Shown piece by piece: positions 16,404-24,838 of a DNA stretch of 64,000 bases (its first letter is position 1; each line of letters begins with the position of its first letter). Made by a program: the position numbers and the translations under genes. Origin of the DNA: Methanosphaerula palustris E1-9c (GTDB lineage Archaea; Halobacteriota; Methanomicrobia; Methanomicrobiales; Methanospirillaceae); NCBI RefSeq assembly GCF_000021965.1, contig NC_011832.1:2025242-2089241 (forward strand), in the 5' to 3' direction. The notes beneath the pieces were generated by a model. The model had not been told where the DNA came from and searched no databases. It saw only the letters and a list, made by a program, of their open reading frames with translations.

Positions 16404-17885
16404 CTATCCGGACTGGGGATCGTGAAGCCGGATGTACTCGAGCAGTTCCTTCGAGAAGTCGGACTCGAGTCGAAGGGCCTGGTAATCGATGACGATCCCG
16501 TTCAGGTACTGCATCAGCAGCTGAGCGCCGCCGGCGCCGGTCGGGATGATGCCGGTGAAGATGAATCCAAGATCCTCGAGCAGACCGGCAGCCGATGCTG
16601 CTGCAGGGTCACTGAGGTCCAAACTCGCCTCGATCACCTGCACCCCCTCCCGCTTCAACCGGATCACCTCATGCCTGACCGCCATGGAGAGATCAGCACC
16701 AAACCGGGAGAAGTGGATGGAGGCTACGAGCATCCCGGTCTTGATCACGCTCTGCAGTTCCGTTCTGACGGCATCATCGAGGAATTGACCCGGTGCGATC
16801 GTTGCCGGAAGGCCGATATCAGCACAGATCGCCCCGACCATCCTGGCATGGACTGAGGGTGGATAGAGGGTGACCGCCTCCGGTGAAACCAGATACTTGC
16901 AGGCGATGGCAACCGATTCACGCTGCGCCAGATCCTCTGCGATCCGGTGGAAGGAGAGGGTGGCCGGCGCATGGGCCAGCAGGAACCCGGAGGTGTGGTA
17001 GCCGAGCTTGTGGAAGACATGCTGCGAGATCGTGTGAGCGGTGACCGGCTGGCTGAAGAGGCAGGTCAGTCCCTGTTCCCGACCCACCTGTTCAAGGAAC
17101 GTGACCAGACGGGGGACGACCGCATGACCCCGGTACCGGCACTTCGTGGCCGCGATCGCCACCTCGGCAGACCCCGGGTCGAGCGGGTCGAAGACCAGCG
17201 CCACATGCCCGGCCACGTCACCGGTTCCCGTAACCGCTACCGCAGAGATGAGCGAACCTTCATGGTTCATCGCCCGGAGACGGTCCGGGTAATAGATATG
17301 CTCGTACACGTACGAGTAGCCGTAGGCATCGTAGACACACCGGGCCACCTCGACCGCCTCCACAGGATCCATCAGCCGTATCGCGATCTCCCCGGGGTCG
17401 GTGACGACGACATCGTCGGTCTGCACCGGGTGCCCCGCTCCTTCAAAGATAGAGGCATGCGGCAGGTACCGGACAAAACGGGTCTCCTTCCCCCCGTTCC
17501 CAAGGTTACAGAACTCCATCTCATCCATCAGGTGCCGGATCAGGTGACTGCCCAGCCCGGACGAGGCGGTCTTACCGTCCGGGTCCGGTCGAAAGTCGGG
17601 GATCTGTTCAGGATCGAACGGAAGACCGGTGTCATGGATCCGGATCTCCAGCCCGGTCGGGGTGATGACCCCCGTCAGACCGCAGACTCCTCCCCCCTCC
17701 GGATAGGCGTGGGTGATCACATTGGAGACCGCCTCCTCGACGGCCACCTCGATCCGCTGCCGGTCACGCTGATCGAACCCGGCAAGTTCTGCGATATCGC
17801 TGACCAGATGAAGGGCCATCGGCAGGTACTGCGGCTCTGCCGGAACCTGTAACTGGCAGCGATCACGATCGTCGGTCTTCATCAC
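16404..17885 (-). CDS. RsbW-like ATPase fused to a GNAT-type domain
   Basis: A 493-aa fusion. Residues 1-145 are a HATPase_c_2 anti-sigma/serine-kinase domain: N-box EEAVSNVITHAYPEG, then HDTGLPFDP and SSGLGSHLIRHLMDE. A GNAT acyltransferase-like domain follows (~190-330, AIAATKCRYRGHAV as the acyl-CoA-binding turn). A C-terminal part (~335-493) looks like a second, degenerate GNAT-like or cyclic domain. Such ATPase-GNAT fusions are known but uncharacterised. Its start overlaps the stop of the PaaK-like gene by 4 nt, so it is translated as part of that operon. It could be an output that reads the STAS protein and modifies or binds an acyl product. Confidence 0.78.
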   Translation of the reverse strand: MMKTDDRDRCQLQVPAEPQYLPMALHLVSDIAELAGFDQRDRQRIEVAVEEAVSNVITHAYPEGGGVCGLTGVITPTGLEIRIHDTGLPFDPEQIPDFRPDPDGKTASSGLGSHLIRHLMDEMEFCNLGNGGKETRFVRYLPHASIFEGAGHPVQTDDVVVTDPGEIAIRLMDPVEAVEVARCVYDAYGYSYVYEHIYYPDRLRAMNHEGSLISAVAVTGTGDVAGHVALVFDPLDPGSAEVAIAATKCRYRGHAVVPRLVTFLEQVGREQGLTCLFSQPVTAHTISQHVFHKLGYHTSGFLLAHAPATLSFHRIAEDLAQRESVAIACKYLVSPEAVTLYPPSVHARMVGAICADIGLPATIAPGQFLDDAVRTELQSVIKTGMLVASIHFSRFGADLSMAVRHEVIRLKREGVQVIEASLDLSDPAAASAAGLLEDLGFIFTGIIPTGAGGAQLLMQYLNGIVIDYQALRLESDFSKELLEYIRLHDPQSG

Positions 17886-19162
17886 TGACCCTCCTTCAGC
17901 CGATGGTCAACGATCCGCCGCAACTTTCCGGTCCTCGGATTGACGATCAGATCGCCATGCTCGATCCACTCGATCGCCAGGGGATGGACCAGGCCGTCCC
18001 TGAGGAGATCGTTGAACATCGGTCGACCCTGATAGACTGCAGCCCGGACCCTCTCCGTCAGGGATGCCGGCACTGCAGCACCCTGCCGGCTGGCGATCCG
18101 GAGGGTCAGCAGGTCGCGCCGGTCCTGGTGAGTCACGACCAGTTGAAACCCGGTCACCTCGATCGTCTGGTTGAAGCCGGCCAGGATAGCATGGATATCG
18201 TCGTAGTTCAGCGTCATCGGCCCGACGCGGGCACCCTCCTCAGACCGGCCGAGCAGCCGGAACCGCCGATCGGGCGTACCGGGTGCGTCCACCCAGACAC
18301 CACGGTCGCCGGCCGGGTACCGGATCACCGGCATCAGCAGCCGGGTCAGGTTGGTGACCACCACCCGCCCCTCCCGTCCGACCTCGTCGATCGGGAGGCC
18401 GGTGGTGTCATCGACGATCTCGATGATACTGGAGTCGCCGAAGGTCCGGTGTTCATTGAATCCGCAGGAGGGGTCGCCATAGCCGATATGCCCGGCGTCG
18501 ACGCTCGCGTAGCCGACGGTCAGCACCGAGATCCCCGGAAAGACCTGGGCGAGGAGATCCCGCTGGTCGGGATACATCGCCTCGCCGCCATAGTAACACC
18601 GGTCGATCGAGAGGCTGATCCCCTGGTCGCGGACATACTCGGCCAGGTGGAGGAGGGTGGTCGGCACCCCGAGCAGCACGTTGACTTTGTAGTCCTGCAG
18701 GGTGTGAACGATGAACTCGAATGGTGCAGCCCCGCCTATGGGAAAAGTCAGCACATTCGCCGCTGAGTTCTGCAGCGAGTCGTTCAGGAAGATGAAACTG
18801 GTATACAGTTCCCCGGCATAGAAGAGGTTCGCGATCCGGTCCCTATCGGCGATGGAGTTTTTGGCCAGACCGGCACCGAAGACCCGGGTGAACTCTGTCC
18901 ACTCCTCCTTGGTGTAGACCGTGAACTTCGGCTGGCCGGTCGTCCCGCCGCTCTTGTAGAGGTAGCCCCCATCGACCCCAAGTGGCGAAGTCATGACGCT
19001 GCTCTCTGACTGGCCATGACCCTCCCAGTATGCCGTCTGGTCGATGACCGGCAGGTCGGCAATCTTCCAACCATCAGTGGGGACGTCGCTGTACAGGTCA
19101 CGATAGAACGGGGAATGTTCGCGGGCATACCCGACCACATGGTCGAGAGAGTAGATCGTCAT
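17882..19162 (-). CDS. PaaK-like AMP-forming ligase (adenylating enzyme)
   Basis: A 426-aa adenylate-forming enzyme related to phenylacetate-CoA ligase. The P-loop-like SGGTTGQPK (71-79) binds ATP, and later GYASVDAGHIGY and a YPAGDRGV segment match the A4-A5 region. It should activate a carboxylic acid as its acyl-AMP and pass it to CoA or a protein thiol. ATG 19162 overlaps the TGA of the upstream gene (4 nt); a longer frame upstream runs through that gene's coding sequence and is not credible as a start. PaaK-like proteins in methanogens are sometimes called coenzyme F390 synthetase, but the LuxC/LuxE neighbours argue for acyl or aryl acid activation. Confidence 0.8.
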   Translation of the reverse strand: MTIYSLDHVVGYAREHSPFYRDLYSDVPTDGWKIADLPVIDQTAYWEGHGQSESSVMTSPLGVDGGYLYKSGGTTGQPKFTVYTKEEWTEFTRVFGAGLAKNSIADRDRIANLFYAGELYTSFIFLNDSLQNSAANVLTFPIGGAAPFEFIVHTLQDYKVNVLLGVPTTLLHLAEYVRDQGISLSIDRCYYGGEAMYPDQRDLLAQVFPGISVLTVGYASVDAGHIGYGDPSCGFNEHRTFGDSSIIEIVDDTTGLPIDEVGREGRVVVTNLTRLLMPVIRYPAGDRGVWVDAPGTPDRRFRLLGRSEEGARVGPMTLNYDDIHAILAGFNQTIEVTGFQLVVTHQDRRDLLTLRIASRQGAAVPASLTERVRAAVYQGRPMFNDLLRDGLVHPLAIEWIEHGDLIVNPRTGKLRRIVDHRLKEGQ

Positions 19163-21672
19163 GCCTGCACCTCCCGCCGATCGATGATCGTTTTGAGTTT
19201 CCCGCTGTTGGCGATCCGCTCGAACACCGATGCAGCGACCGGTTCGATGAAGAGGTCGGTGGTCTTGAATTCGACGACCGATAGGGACAGTTCGGGGTAC
19301 TGATCGAGCAACATCTGGCGTACGACCCCGGCGTCGAGGCCGCTGCCCACATCGATCCTGACCGTGATCTGCTCCTGTCCTCCCTTCAGGTCGAGGAGGA
19401 GCTGGACCTCGCCGGCATAGGCGAGGTGCTCGGTCAGCAGGTTCACGAACTTCCGGTAGTTCAGGAACGGACCGCCCGACCGGAAGACATCCCCGTGCCG
19501 GCCCATCAGTTCGAACCGCGGACTCTTCCGGCCGCACGGACACGGACCGGGCACCCACCGTCCGGTGTCGCCGATCTCGTACCTCACGATCTGCTGACCG
19601 TGCCGCTGCCGGGAGGTCAGAATCAGCCGTCCGACCTCGTCGCCGACGACCGGTTCGTCGGCGTCAAGCTTTTGGATCTCCAGCCACTGGTTCGCGGTCA
19701 TCAGGTGGTGGACCCCGCCCTCGCAGTGCGGGCAGGCGAAGGCCAGCGGACCGGCGTCGTTGGAACCGTAGACCGCCGACCTGATTATTTCGATCCCGAA
19801 TTCTTCGCGGAGATGCGTCACCTGGGCGGCGGTGAAGTGCTCGCCGCCGTAGAAGATCTTCTTCACCCCGCCGTACTCTTTGAGGAGGGCCCCGTGCTCC
19901 TCGAAGAGGGCGTTCAGGTAGACCGGGATCCCGAGGAGGGTGTTCACCCGGTACTTGACGATCGCCTCGGCGACCTCCCTGGTCTCGGGGACGGCCGTCA
20001 TCGGGAACTGGATCGCCCCGAGGTCCTCAAGGATGGTGAAGAAACTGATGAACCCGCCGTACAGGTGGCCGGCGTTGAAGAGGTTGATGCACCGGTCGGT
20101 GGCCGGATCGAGCCCGGCCGCAAAGAGGCCGTCGGCCGCCGCCGCCATCTGGTCCCGGTAGTCCTGGTACGAGAAGATCGAGAGCTTCGGCGCCCCGGAA
20201 CTCCCCCCGCTCTTGAACGAGAGATGCTCGGTCCTGGGGTCCACCATGATATGATGGAAATCATCCTTGGTCATCACCGGCGTCCCCTCAGGCAGGAACG
20301 GAGCGGTCGGGGCGACGAACTCGGCGAGCGAGGCCACTCCGTCACCGAGCGAGCCCGGATCGACCGAGACCCGCCGGGAGTACCGCTGCAGGGCGTAGAC
20401 CCCGTCATGCGGTTCACCAGGGTACGATGAGAAGGTCCTACCCGGCTGCCGGATCCGGTCAGCCCCAGCTGCGATCAGCAGGGATGAGAGCGGGGCCACC
20501 TCCTCCCGGGTACACCCGAGGGTCACGGTCTGCAGGTATGCACGCATCGGACGGAGGGTACTGACGATCCGGTCCCTGGTCAATGGTTTGATCCAGAGGG
20601 TCCGGAAGAGCGGCGATGGGCGGAGTCCGGGCTCCGGGTCGATCAGCAGTCGCCAGCTCCGGTCGGCCGGTTCGACCACGGCCCCGTGGTCCAGGCAGCC
20701 CTCCAGCCTGACCAGTTCGGTGACCGTCGTCACCTCGGCGGCCTCGGCCCGGTCGGGGAGGGTCCGGGGGAAGGTCGGGGCGACCGTGGTCAGCACCTTC
20801 CCGAGCCGGTCGGCAAACACCTGCAGATCGGCAGGGTCGCTCGTCTCCAGGTACAGGCACTGGGGACTCGAACAGGCCTGCTGCTCGAGGATACAGACCT
20901 CCTCTGCAACGCCTTTGAGAAGGGCCGGATCGGTTCCGGCCGCTGCGGTCAGGTACGAGAAGGAGATCCGGTGTCCCCAGACGATCATCTCGGTGCCGCG
21001 AGGAGCCTCCTTCTTCACCGCGTCGACGGTCTCCTCCCCCCCCCAGACCGCAATACCGTCGGCCAGGGCGAAGAGATCGTGAAGGGCTCCCTGATCCTGC
21101 GAGGAGAGCGGAAGGACGTAGATGAACGGGGCCAGCGAGCCGGTCTGGTCGGCGTCGACGAGCGCCTGCAGCAGCACCTGCGGGAACCTGCCGCTCTTTC
21201 TGCTCGTCTTGAGCAGGTTGATGTTGCCGGCGAGCAGCCCTTCGATGACGCTGAGCGGACCGACCGTCGGGACGTTGGCCGGGGCCAGGTGCACCAGCAC
21301 CCCGAGTGGAGCCCAGCCCTCGAAGACCGGTTCGGTGAAGGTCACCCGCCGGATGGCGAACGGGTCGACGCCGCCCAGTTCGCGGCGCAATTTCTGCTCG
21401 AGGTTCTCCTTCGCAAGGAACCGGCCGATCGTCGCCAGGGTCTGGTCTGCTTCAGCAGGTGGGAGACCGGTCTCGATCAGGGCCTGCTGCAGGTCTGGAA
21501 CGGTGCCGGCCAGGATCGCCGTACCGAGTCGGTCGGCCGCAGCCAGGAGAACCATGGGATTCAAACGGAGGGCGAGGTCGTCTGCCAGCAGAGCCAGCAG
21601 GGTTTTGAGCAGTTCCGGGAGTTCGGCAGCGTCGCGGATCGCTCCACGCCAGAGCATCGGTGCAGCGGTCAT
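19159..21672 (-). CDS. LuxC-like acyl reductase fused to PaaK-like ligase
   Basis: An 837-aa two-enzyme fusion. Residues ~1-455 resemble LuxC, the NADPH-dependent acyl-CoA/acyl-protein reductase that makes an aldehyde: APANVP (131-136), GN(I/L)NLLKTS (149-157) and the catalytic Cys267 in EQQACSSPQ. Residues ~456-837 are a PaaK/LuxE-like adenylating domain with FKSGGSSGAPK (486-496) and a Cys-rich CPHC/CPCG pair. The fusion would activate an acid and reduce it to the aldehyde in one chain. It overlaps both neighbours by 4 nt. No luciferase (luxAB) gene is in the window, so the aldehyde is not obviously for light production. Confidence 0.82.
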   Translation of the reverse strand: MTAAPMLWRGAIRDAAELPELLKTLLALLADDLALRLNPMVLLAAADRLGTAILAGTVPDLQQALIETGLPPAEADQTLATIGRFLAKENLEQKLRRELGGVDPFAIRRVTFTEPVFEGWAPLGVLVHLAPANVPTVGPLSVIEGLLAGNINLLKTSRKSGRFPQVLLQALVDADQTGSLAPFIYVLPLSSQDQGALHDLFALADGIAVWGGEETVDAVKKEAPRGTEMIVWGHRISFSYLTAAAGTDPALLKGVAEEVCILEQQACSSPQCLYLETSDPADLQVFADRLGKVLTTVAPTFPRTLPDRAEAAEVTTVTELVRLEGCLDHGAVVEPADRSWRLLIDPEPGLRPSPLFRTLWIKPLTRDRIVSTLRPMRAYLQTVTLGCTREEVAPLSSLLIAAGADRIRQPGRTFSSYPGEPHDGVYALQRYSRRVSVDPGSLGDGVASLAEFVAPTAPFLPEGTPVMTKDDFHHIMVDPRTEHLSFKSGGSSGAPKLSIFSYQDYRDQMAAAADGLFAAGLDPATDRCINLFNAGHLYGGFISFFTILEDLGAIQFPMTAVPETREVAEAIVKYRVNTLLGIPVYLNALFEEHGALLKEYGGVKKIFYGGEHFTAAQVTHLREEFGIEIIRSAVYGSNDAGPLAFACPHCEGGVHHLMTANQWLEIQKLDADEPVVGDEVGRLILTSRQRHGQQIVRYEIGDTGRWVPGPCPCGRKSPRFELMGRHGDVFRSGGPFLNYRKFVNLLTEHLAYAGEVQLLLDLKGGQEQITVRIDVGSGLDAGVVRQMLLDQYPELSLSVVEFKTTDLFIEPVAASVFERIANSGKLKTIIDRREVQA

Positions 21673-22841
21673 AGCGCCTCCCGCTGCAACAGTTCAGCAG
21701 CAGCCACGGCACAACTCCGGTTCTTGGAGACGCCGGCCCTGCCGAGCACTTCGAAGTACGGGGTCTCGAGCCCGCAGGGACAATCGTGATGCATCACTGC
21801 AAGGTCGCCCATCAGCACGCTGACGGCCGGCACCGAGGTGGTGTGCGGAGTGATGAAGTGGAGGAAGCCTGGTTCTCCGTCATCCAGGGGCTCAAGGGTG
21901 GTGACATCCCGGATCAGCACCCGCGACCAGACCGGCTGATGGAGATGGTGATGGGAGCACTCCACGTATGGGACCGAGTGCTCGACCGAACCGTAACCCT
22001 CGCGACAGCGATCGTCGGGGATGCCGAGGCGATCGGTGATCAGTGCGTACAGATCCAATTTTGGAATCTGTTCGCCGGCCGCCCCCTTCCAGCCGCCGCC
22101 TAAGAATACCAGCGAGTCCGGCGGGAGGGTGACGGAGAGGCCGAGGTCGCGCATCCGCACCAGCGTGAAGTACAGGAACGAAGGGAACCCGAAGATCCGC
22201 ACCGGCAGTCCCTCGTCTGCATACTCCTGCAGGGTCCGGATCGCCCCGAAGAGGTCGAACTCGTGCGAACCGGTGCCGGTGGCCCTGAGCGCAAAGGTGA
22301 CCCTGGCTTCCTGGGCGAACTTGCAGAGGAAGGTGTTGGTATGCGAGGTCCCGAGGCGGGAGGCAGCGGCCGGTTCATAGGCATAGAGCAGGTAGTTGGT
22401 CGGCTGGTTGGGTTTTATCCATTCATAATACGAGAAGATGGCGGCCACCATCCCCTGCCCCGAGAGGAGGGTAAAGGGATCATAGAACATCTGACTCTTC
22501 TGCCCGGTGGTCCCTGATGAGGTGAGCGAGGAGCAGAGGGTCGACCGGTCGACAGAGAGCAGTTCATGCGTCTTGAAGAAGTTGGCATGAACCATCGGGA
22601 TCCTGGCCAGGTCTCGAATCCTGGTGATCTTAAGCGGGTCGATCTGTTTGGATTCGAGCAGCGCCGCAAAGAACGGCGAGCGTTGTTGATGCCAGAGCAA
22701 TATCTCCTGCATCGCCCGGATGAAGAGGGTGTCCTGTTCAGGGCCGGTTCTATAGGGGTCTCTGCTGTTGCAGAGTAACTGTACAGATGCCAGCGCAGCC
22801 GGGTCCGGCACCATCAGAGGTTTTGTTCGTTGAGTGTTCAT
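21669..22841 (-). CDS. LuxE-like acyl-protein synthetase
   Basis: A 390-aa member of the LuxE/acyl-protein synthetase family (PF04443 type), which adenylates a carboxylic acid and holds the acyl group on a Cys near its C-terminus before transfer to LuxC. The nucleotide motif SLTSSGTTGQKS is at 105-116, and EGYGSVEHSVPYVEC and CPCGLETPYFEVLGRAG are the later core motifs. Cys377, 14 residues from the end, sits where Vibrio LuxE carries its acylated Cys (inference from position). The first enzyme gene after the transporter; 4-nt overlaps on both sides place it in the same operon as LuxC-PaaK. Confidence 0.82.
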   Translation of the reverse strand: MNTQRTKPLMVPDPAALASVQLLCNSRDPYRTGPEQDTLFIRAMQEILLWHQQRSPFFAALLESKQIDPLKITRIRDLARIPMVHANFFKTHELLSVDRSTLCSSLTSSGTTGQKSQMFYDPFTLLSGQGMVAAIFSYYEWIKPNQPTNYLLYAYEPAAASRLGTSHTNTFLCKFAQEARVTFALRATGTGSHEFDLFGAIRTLQEYADEGLPVRIFGFPSFLYFTLVRMRDLGLSVTLPPDSLVFLGGGWKGAAGEQIPKLDLYALITDRLGIPDDRCREGYGSVEHSVPYVECSHHHLHQPVWSRVLIRDVTTLEPLDDGEPGFLHFITPHTTSVPAVSVLMGDLAVMHHDCPCGLETPYFEVLGRAGVSKNRSCAVAAAELLQREAL

Positions 22842-24082
22842 GCTTGATTCTCCTGTGAAGTTGGTTTGGGTTGAGAGACTTTCGGTATGACGAGAACCGC
22901 CAGCGAAACGACGATCGCGGCACCGCTGTTCAGAAGGATGACGGCGTTGATCGGGCTGGTCCCGGTCAGAAATCCGTTGAGCAGATAGGTCAGCGGGACG
23001 ACAGCCACGCAGACCATCGACAGCACCGCAAAGAACCGCCCCTTCATCGCCGGGGGGACCACGGCCTGGAAGAGGGAGAGAGCCATCGTATTCACGATGG
23101 CGATCGCCACGCCGGCACCGATCATCTCCACGGCATAGATGTACCGATCCGCCGAAAGACCGATCGCAGCCTCCATCAGTCCGAGCAGCAGCATCCCGGC
23201 AAAGATCAGCGGATAGGTGTGCATGGGGGTTCGGCGGCTGAAACTGAAGTACAGGGCGGTCAACCCGGACCCCGCAGCCAGGCAGGCCTCGAAGATAGCC
23301 ACCCAGGTGACCGACGCCTGCATCAGGTCATTGACGATCATCGGGATGAAGAGGAGGAGCGGGGCCGAGAAGAAGTTGAAGACCCCGAAGAGCCCCATCA
23401 GGTAGAGCAGAGGCCGGTGGGAGGTGAGGAAGGCGAACCCCTCCCGAAGCTGCTCGATATAGGGGGCCGCTGTGGCTACAGGCGGGATGTTCACCCGAAT
23501 CGAGAGGATGAGAAGGAACGAAGCGCAGAACGAGAGCGCGTTGAAGAGAAATGCTCCGGCGACCCCATAGATCGCCATCAGCACACCCCCGAGCAGGGCT
23601 CCGAAGATACTGGAGAGGTAGACGACACTGGAGTCGACGGCCACGGCTGCTGCGAGGTGATCCCCATCGACCAGTTGCTGCAACGAAGAACTGACCGATG
23701 CCTCGAAGAGCGGAACAAAGACCGCGATGAAGAAGGTGATCAGGTACAGCACCGGCAGGGTCAACGTCCCGGTCGCAATCAACAGAAAGAGCAGGGCGGC
23801 CAGGCACCCCCTGCAGAGGTCGGCCAGGAGCATACACTTCCTCCGGTCGAACCGATCGACAAGGGTGCCCATGAACGGTCCGAAGAGGACGATCGGGATG
23901 AGGTTCAGGGCCATCAGGATCCCGAGGTTGATCCGGCTCTCTGCATCACCCTGAGAGATCACCCACCAGGCCAGGGCGATCGTGAAGAACTTGTCCCCGA
24001 TCGAGGAGATCAGCCGTCCTGCAAAGAGGTGACGGAAGTCCCGGAAGAGAACGAGTGGATGATTGCTGGAGAGGAACGCCAT
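22838..24082 (-). CDS. Major facilitator superfamily transporter (DHA3-like)
   Basis: A 414-aa membrane protein with about 12 hydrophobic helices. The N-terminal FRDFRHLFAGRLISSIGDKFFTIAL start and the LVDRFDRRK loop between helices 2 and 3 are typical of the DHA3 (macrolide/enterobactin exporter-like) MFS group. It likely exports, or less likely imports, a small molecule across the cytoplasmic membrane. Its position between the RsbW-like ATPase (1-nt gap) and LuxE (4-nt overlap) suggests the substrate is the product or precursor of the acyl-activating enzymes downstream. No substrate can be named from sequence. Confidence 0.85.
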   Translation of the reverse strand: MAFLSSNHPLVLFRDFRHLFAGRLISSIGDKFFTIALAWWVISQGDAESRINLGILMALNLIPIVLFGPFMGTLVDRFDRRKCMLLADLCRGCLAALLFLLIATGTLTLPVLYLITFFIAVFVPLFEASVSSSLQQLVDGDHLAAAVAVDSSVVYLSSIFGALLGGVLMAIYGVAGAFLFNALSFCASFLLILSIRVNIPPVATAAPYIEQLREGFAFLTSHRPLLYLMGLFGVFNFFSAPLLLFIPMIVNDLMQASVTWVAIFEACLAAGSGLTALYFSFSRRTPMHTYPLIFAGMLLLGLMEAAIGLSADRYIYAVEMIGAGVAIAIVNTMALSLFQAVVPPAMKGRFFAVLSMVCVAVVPLTYLLNGFLTGTSPINAVILLNSGAAIVVSLAVLVIPKVSQPKPTSQENQA

Positions 24083-24083
24083 A

Positions 24084-24503
24084 TCAGACCCTGTTGAGCG
24101 CGATCGCCAGCGTCAGGATGTTCTGATCGTGATCCCGCCGGTAATGAACCTCGTCCATCATCCGCCGAACCAGCAGGATCCCGAGACCCCCGACCGGCCG
24201 ATGGTCCAGGTCAGCGGTACAATCCGGTTCGGGGACAGCGCAGGGATCGAACGGAACACCCAGGTCCGTGATCTCGACGATAAAACGGCCGGCTGTCACC
24301 GAGGTGCTGACCGTCACCGTCGCCGGAGGAACCTGGTAGGCATAGGTGCAGATGTTCACCACCGCCTCCTCCACAGCCAGTTGCAGGTGCATCAGGCGGG
24401 CAGGATGAAGACCTGCCTCCTCTGCCGCCCTGGTGACAAAATCGATGACTGCCGGGACGATCGACGGATCGCCGACGAAGGTCTCTGCATCAGATACCCC
24501 CAT
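24084..24503 (-). CDS. RsbW-like anti-sigma/serine kinase ATPase
   Basis: A 139-aa stand-alone HATPase_c_2 protein like RsbW/SpoIIAB. It has the N-box EEAVVNICTYAY, the G1 box ITDLGVPFDP and a G2-like GGLGILLVRRMMDE. In bacteria such proteins phosphorylate a STAS antagonist and sequester a partner (partner switching). Here the partner is probably not a sigma factor, since archaea have none; the neighbouring transporter or acyl enzymes, or the ATPase-GNAT protein, are candidates. It starts exactly after the STAS gene stop, so STAS and kinase are produced together. Confidence 0.85.
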   Translation of the reverse strand: MGVSDAETFVGDPSIVPAVIDFVTRAAEEAGLHPARLMHLQLAVEEAVVNICTYAYQVPPATVTVSTSVTAGRFIVEITDLGVPFDPCAVPEPDCTADLDHRPVGGLGILLVRRMMDEVHYRRDHDQNILTLAIALNRV

Positions 24504-24836
24504 TCAGGGCACCCCCCTGCAGGCCTCTTCCACGGTCGAATAGATATCAAAGAGGGTATCAAATCCTGCCACGGACAGCACCTCCTCCACCAGTCCGCCG
24601 GGGGCCGCCAGCACCAGGGTTCCCCCCAGTGACTGTTGCCGTCGTTGGGCAAGCAACAGACTGCGCAGCCCGGCACTGCTGATATAGACAAGACCCGATA
24701 GGTCGAGAACCTGTCGACCGCCACTGATCCATCGGTCACCTGCTGCATCAAACTCGGGAGCAGTCAGCGTATCCAGCCGTCCATCGACCCGGATCAGACT
24801 GCACCCATTCTGGTTTACTTCAGTTATCTTCATCAT
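24504..24836 (-). CDS. STAS-domain anti-sigma antagonist-like protein
   Basis: A 110-aa single STAS domain like RsbV/SpoIIAA. The conserved LDLSGLVYISSAGLRSLL contains the Ser-Ser pair in which one Ser is normally phosphorylated by the RsbW kinase and dephosphorylated by the SpoIIE-type phosphatase. ATG 24836 (or 24833) is preferred over upstream codons because GGTGA lies 4 nt before it, at the very end of the phosphatase gene, whose TGA is 2 nt away. It is thus coupled to both phosphatase and kinase, completing a three-protein switch. Confidence 0.88.
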   Translation of the reverse strand: MMKITEVNQNGCSLIRVDGRLDTLTAPEFDAAGDRWISGGRQVLDLSGLVYISSAGLRSLLLAQRRQQSLGGTLVLAAPGGLVEEVLSVAGFDTLFDIYSTVEEACRGVP

Positions 24837-24838
24837 CG

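Noticed and set aside
17882-19162. Calling the PaaK-like protein coenzyme F390 synthetase
   Set aside because: F390 synthetase is a PaaK relative in some methanogens, but nothing here identifies F420 as substrate, and the LuxC/LuxE context favours carboxylic acids.
17882-19558. A 558-codon version of the PaaK-like ligase
   Set aside because: The extra ~130 N-terminal codons lie inside the upstream gene and read as Arg/Pro-rich noise. ATG 19162 overlaps the upstream stop, as at every other junction of the operon.
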